From an uncultured Myxococcales bacterium (GTDB lineage Bacteria; Myxococcota_A; UBA9042), in contig CAIYWC010000185.1 in the NCBI GenBank assembly GCA_903929795.1, positions 23,448-87,447 on the forward strand: 64,000 nucleotides of DNA, in the 5' to 3' direction. Under the pieces are notes generated by a model. It was given only the letters and a program-made list of their open reading frames with translations. It made no database searches and had not been told where the DNA came from. Below are positions 62,613 to 64,000 of the stretch, one piece after another. Position numbers and translations under genes: made by a program. The first letter of the stretch is position 1; each line of letters starts with the position of its first letter.

Positions 62613-62630
62613 GTTTCATCCAATTGTCAC
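62613..62630 (+). promoter_or_regulatory. Pho-box-like site upstream of pstC
   Basis: The 7-4-7 pattern gtttcat-ccaa-ttgtcac is nearly the same as the site before the porin-pstS unit (39305-39322). It lies about 55 nt before the pstC start, a suitable place for PhoB-type activation. Confidence 0.6.
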
Positions 62631-62685
62631 ACGCCCCGGGCATCTTCCCCCTTCGCGCCGTCCCTCGACGCGCGACGAGACGCCC

Positions 62686-63723
62686 ATGCCGACGCCCAAT
62701 GCCATCCCGATGCCGCTCCAGCACATCGCCAGCCGGCCTCGCCGCGAACTGCCTGAAGATACACAAGTTCCTGTCCGCGGTCTGCCGATTCGTCAGCCGC
62801 CGCGGTGGCACGCGCCGCTGGAATGGCTTGTCCGCGGCCTGGCGATGCTGGCGGTGCTGGCGATCGCGCTGATCTTCGCGTTCTTGCTGAAATCCGCTTT
62901 GCCCATGTGGACTTCCGCGGAAGTGCGCAAGGAAGTGACCCAGGCGCAGATGTGGTTCGCGACGCTGTGGCCGGGGTACGATACGCCGCAAAATATTTGG
63001 CAGCCTGTGTCGGAAATTCCCAAGTTTGGCCTGTGGCCGCTGGTGACGGGGACCCTCAAGAGCACGTTGGTGTCGATGCTCATCGCCGGGCCGCTGGGCG
63101 TCGCGGCGGCGATCTTCGTGGCGTTCTATGCCCGCGGGCGGCTGCGCGAGTTCCTGAAGCCGACGCTGGAGCTGCTGGCCGGTATCCCCTCGGTCGTACT
63201 GGGTTTTTTCGCACTCGTGTCGCTGGCGACGTGGCTGCAGGACGCTTTCGGCTTTGACTCGCGGTTGAACGCGATTGTCTCCGGCGTCGCGCTCTCGATC
63301 GCCATCATCCCGGTTGTGTTCACGATTTCCGAGGAGGCGATCGGCGCCGTACCCGCGACCTACGTCGAGGCGTCGATGGCGCTGGGCGCCGCGAAGTGGC
63401 AGACGATCCTGAAAGTCGTGATTCCGACGGCCGCGCCCGGCATCGCGTCTGCGATCGCGCTGGGGTTTGGCCGCGCCGTGGGTGAGACGATGGTCGTGCT
63501 CATGGCGTCGGGCAACGCAGCGATAACCTCATGGAATCCAGCGGATTCGGTTCGCACGCTCTCGGCGACGGTGGCGTCGGAGCTGGGCGAGGTGGTCTTT
63601 GGCTCGGCGCACTACGCGGTGCTGTTCTACCTCGGCCTGCTGCTGTTCGTGTTCACGTCGCTGCTGAACGTGCTCGGCGGGCGCATCATCGACGCGCAAA
63701 AAGCCAAAGTGAAGTCGAGGTAA
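62686..63723 (+). CDS. pstC: Phosphate ABC transporter permease PstC
   Basis: A 345-residue inner-membrane permease. After an N-terminal cytoplasmic part and a first helix (LAMLAVLAIALIFAFLL), it has the binding-protein-dependent transport domain with about six helices. The conserved EAIGAVPATYVEASMALGA loop contacts the ATPase. GFGRAVGETMVVLMASGN and SELGEVVFGSAHYAVLFYLGLLLF are PstC-typical. The ATG at 62686 gives normal length, although its ribosome-binding site is weak (GAG only). pstA follows after 3 nt. Confidence 0.93.
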   Translation: MPTPNAIPMPLQHIASRPRRELPEDTQVPVRGLPIRQPPRWHAPLEWLVRGLAMLAVLAIALIFAFLLKSALPMWTSAEVRKEVTQAQMWFATLWPGYDTPQNIWQPVSEIPKFGLWPLVTGTLKSTLVSMLIAGPLGVAAAIFVAFYARGRLREFLKPTLELLAGIPSVVLGFFALVSLATWLQDAFGFDSRLNAIVSGVALSIAIIPVVFTISEEAIGAVPATYVEASMALGAAKWQTILKVVIPTAAPGIASAIALGFGRAVGETMVVLMASGNAAITSWNPADSVRTLSATVASELGEVVFGSAHYAVLFYLGLLLFVFTSLLNVLGGRIIDAQKAKVKSR

Positions 63724-63726
63724 CCC

Positions 63727-64000
63727 GTGGCTTATGGCGACAAAGTCCGCTTCGCGCGGGCAAAAATCGGCGATGGAGCGATGATCGTCGCCTCTTGTTC
63801 TGCGGTGCTGCTGCTGCTCATGGCGCTTGCGCTCCTGCTGGGCGACGTGGCGGTGCACGCGCGCGAAAAGCTGTCGTGGACGTTCATCAGCCAGGCGCCG
63901 GAGAACGGCATGATGGGCGGCGGCATCTTCCCGGCGATCCTCGGAACGGCGATGCTGGTGCTGCTGATGACGGCGATCAGCGTGCCGATCGGCGTGGCGA
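63727..64000 (+). CDS. pstA: Phosphate ABC transporter permease PstA (3' end outside window)
   Basis: The frame starts with GTG at 63727 and runs open to the window edge, giving about 91 residues. A membrane helix (SAVLLLLMALALLLG) is followed by KLSWTFISQAPENGMMGGGIFPAILGT, which is characteristic of PstA, and then by the start of the next helices. It lies 3 nt after the pstC stop and belongs to the same operon. Confidence 0.9.
   Translation, partial: MAYGDKVRFARAKIGDGAMIVASCSAVLLLLMALALLLGDVAVHAREKLSWTFISQAPENGMMGGGIFPAILGTAMLVLLMTAISVPIGVA

Larger units (their letters stand above)
62192..62685. other. Intergenic region (494 nt) before pstC
   Basis: It separates the divergent GT-C-like gene and pstC. 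It holds two adjacent hairpins, a Pho-box-like site and one additional tgtcacacgc half-site at 62551. The frames crossing it on both strands have no family features, so I do not annotate a gene. Confidence 0.5.

Noticed and set aside
62243..62623. Small minus-strand frame (about 126 codons) before the GT-C operon
   Set aside because: No start signal or family feature; the region contains hairpins and the Pho-box-like site, and the frame overlaps these.

Overview
The window is GC-rich, gene-dense chromosomal DNA from a Gram-negative bacterium. Many lipoproteins with Ala/Asp-rich tethers, WGxxxxDVWAVG-type repeat proteins, a PilZ/Ser-Thr kinase fusion, beta-barrel outer-membrane proteins and a small sigma-region-4-like regulator suggest Myxococcota or a related delta-proteobacterial lineage. 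That placement is inference from gene style, because no rRNA or tRNA lies in the window. Almost all coding capacity is used. I see no insertion sequence, integrase, CRISPR array or tRNA gene.

Layout. 1-8.3 kb: a phosphoesterase cut by the window edge, polyphosphate:AMP phosphotransferase, a Tat-type sulfite-oxidase-like lipoprotein, a membrane protein, a phosphoribosyltransferase, a host-attachment-family protein, FtsH and a VF530-type DNA-binding protein. 8.4-17 kb: an enlarged GlmS-like aminotransferase, a ClC channel, two surface lipoproteins, a beta-barrel protein and a YtkA-like lipoprotein. 17-25.7 kb: gpmI, an RlmN/ABC-2 exporter operon, then a DUF4920 lipoprotein, 3-hydroxyanthranilate dioxygenase, an ACMSD-like amidohydrolase and a VOC protein, and a Gly/Ala-rich protein. 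26-34.7 kb: a fatty-acid desaturase, the PilZ-kinase, purH-purD, a sigma-like regulator and a TlpA-like thioredoxin. 34.8-45.5 kb: a MepA-like endopeptidase, a low-molecular-weight phosphatase, GlnRS with a YqeY-type tail, a porin plus pstS, a metallo-beta-lactamase-fold hydrolase, a BON-like protein and a periplasmic protein with a possible His/Cys dyad. 45.6-53.3 kb: an operon of two very large lipoproteins (the second a zinc metalloprotease) and an outer-membrane barrel. 53.3-62.2 kb: a compact biosynthetic-looking locus. 62.7-64 kb: pstC and the start of pstA.

Two physiological themes can be read across the window. Phosphate uptake is split between porin-pstS at 39-42 kb and pstCA at 62.7 kb, but both units carry near-identical Pho-box-like sites upstream, so they are probably co-regulated. 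The envelope is the other focus: lipoproteins, metalloprotease, endopeptidase, barrels and exporter.

The best candidate for an undescribed system is 53.36-62.19 kb. It holds two copies each of two different radical-SAM enzymes. One type has a Cys/His-rich N-terminus and a C-terminal Cys motif reminiscent of tetraether-lipid-synthase-like proteins; the other has a SPASM-like Cys tail. Beside them is an overlapping operon of a GT-C-like membrane protein, a cupin/JmjC-like oxygenase and a UbiA-family prenyltransferase. A second noteworthy signal is a roughly 100-bp intergenic repeat family, with three near-complete copies and one partial, that keeps a stem-loop between copies.
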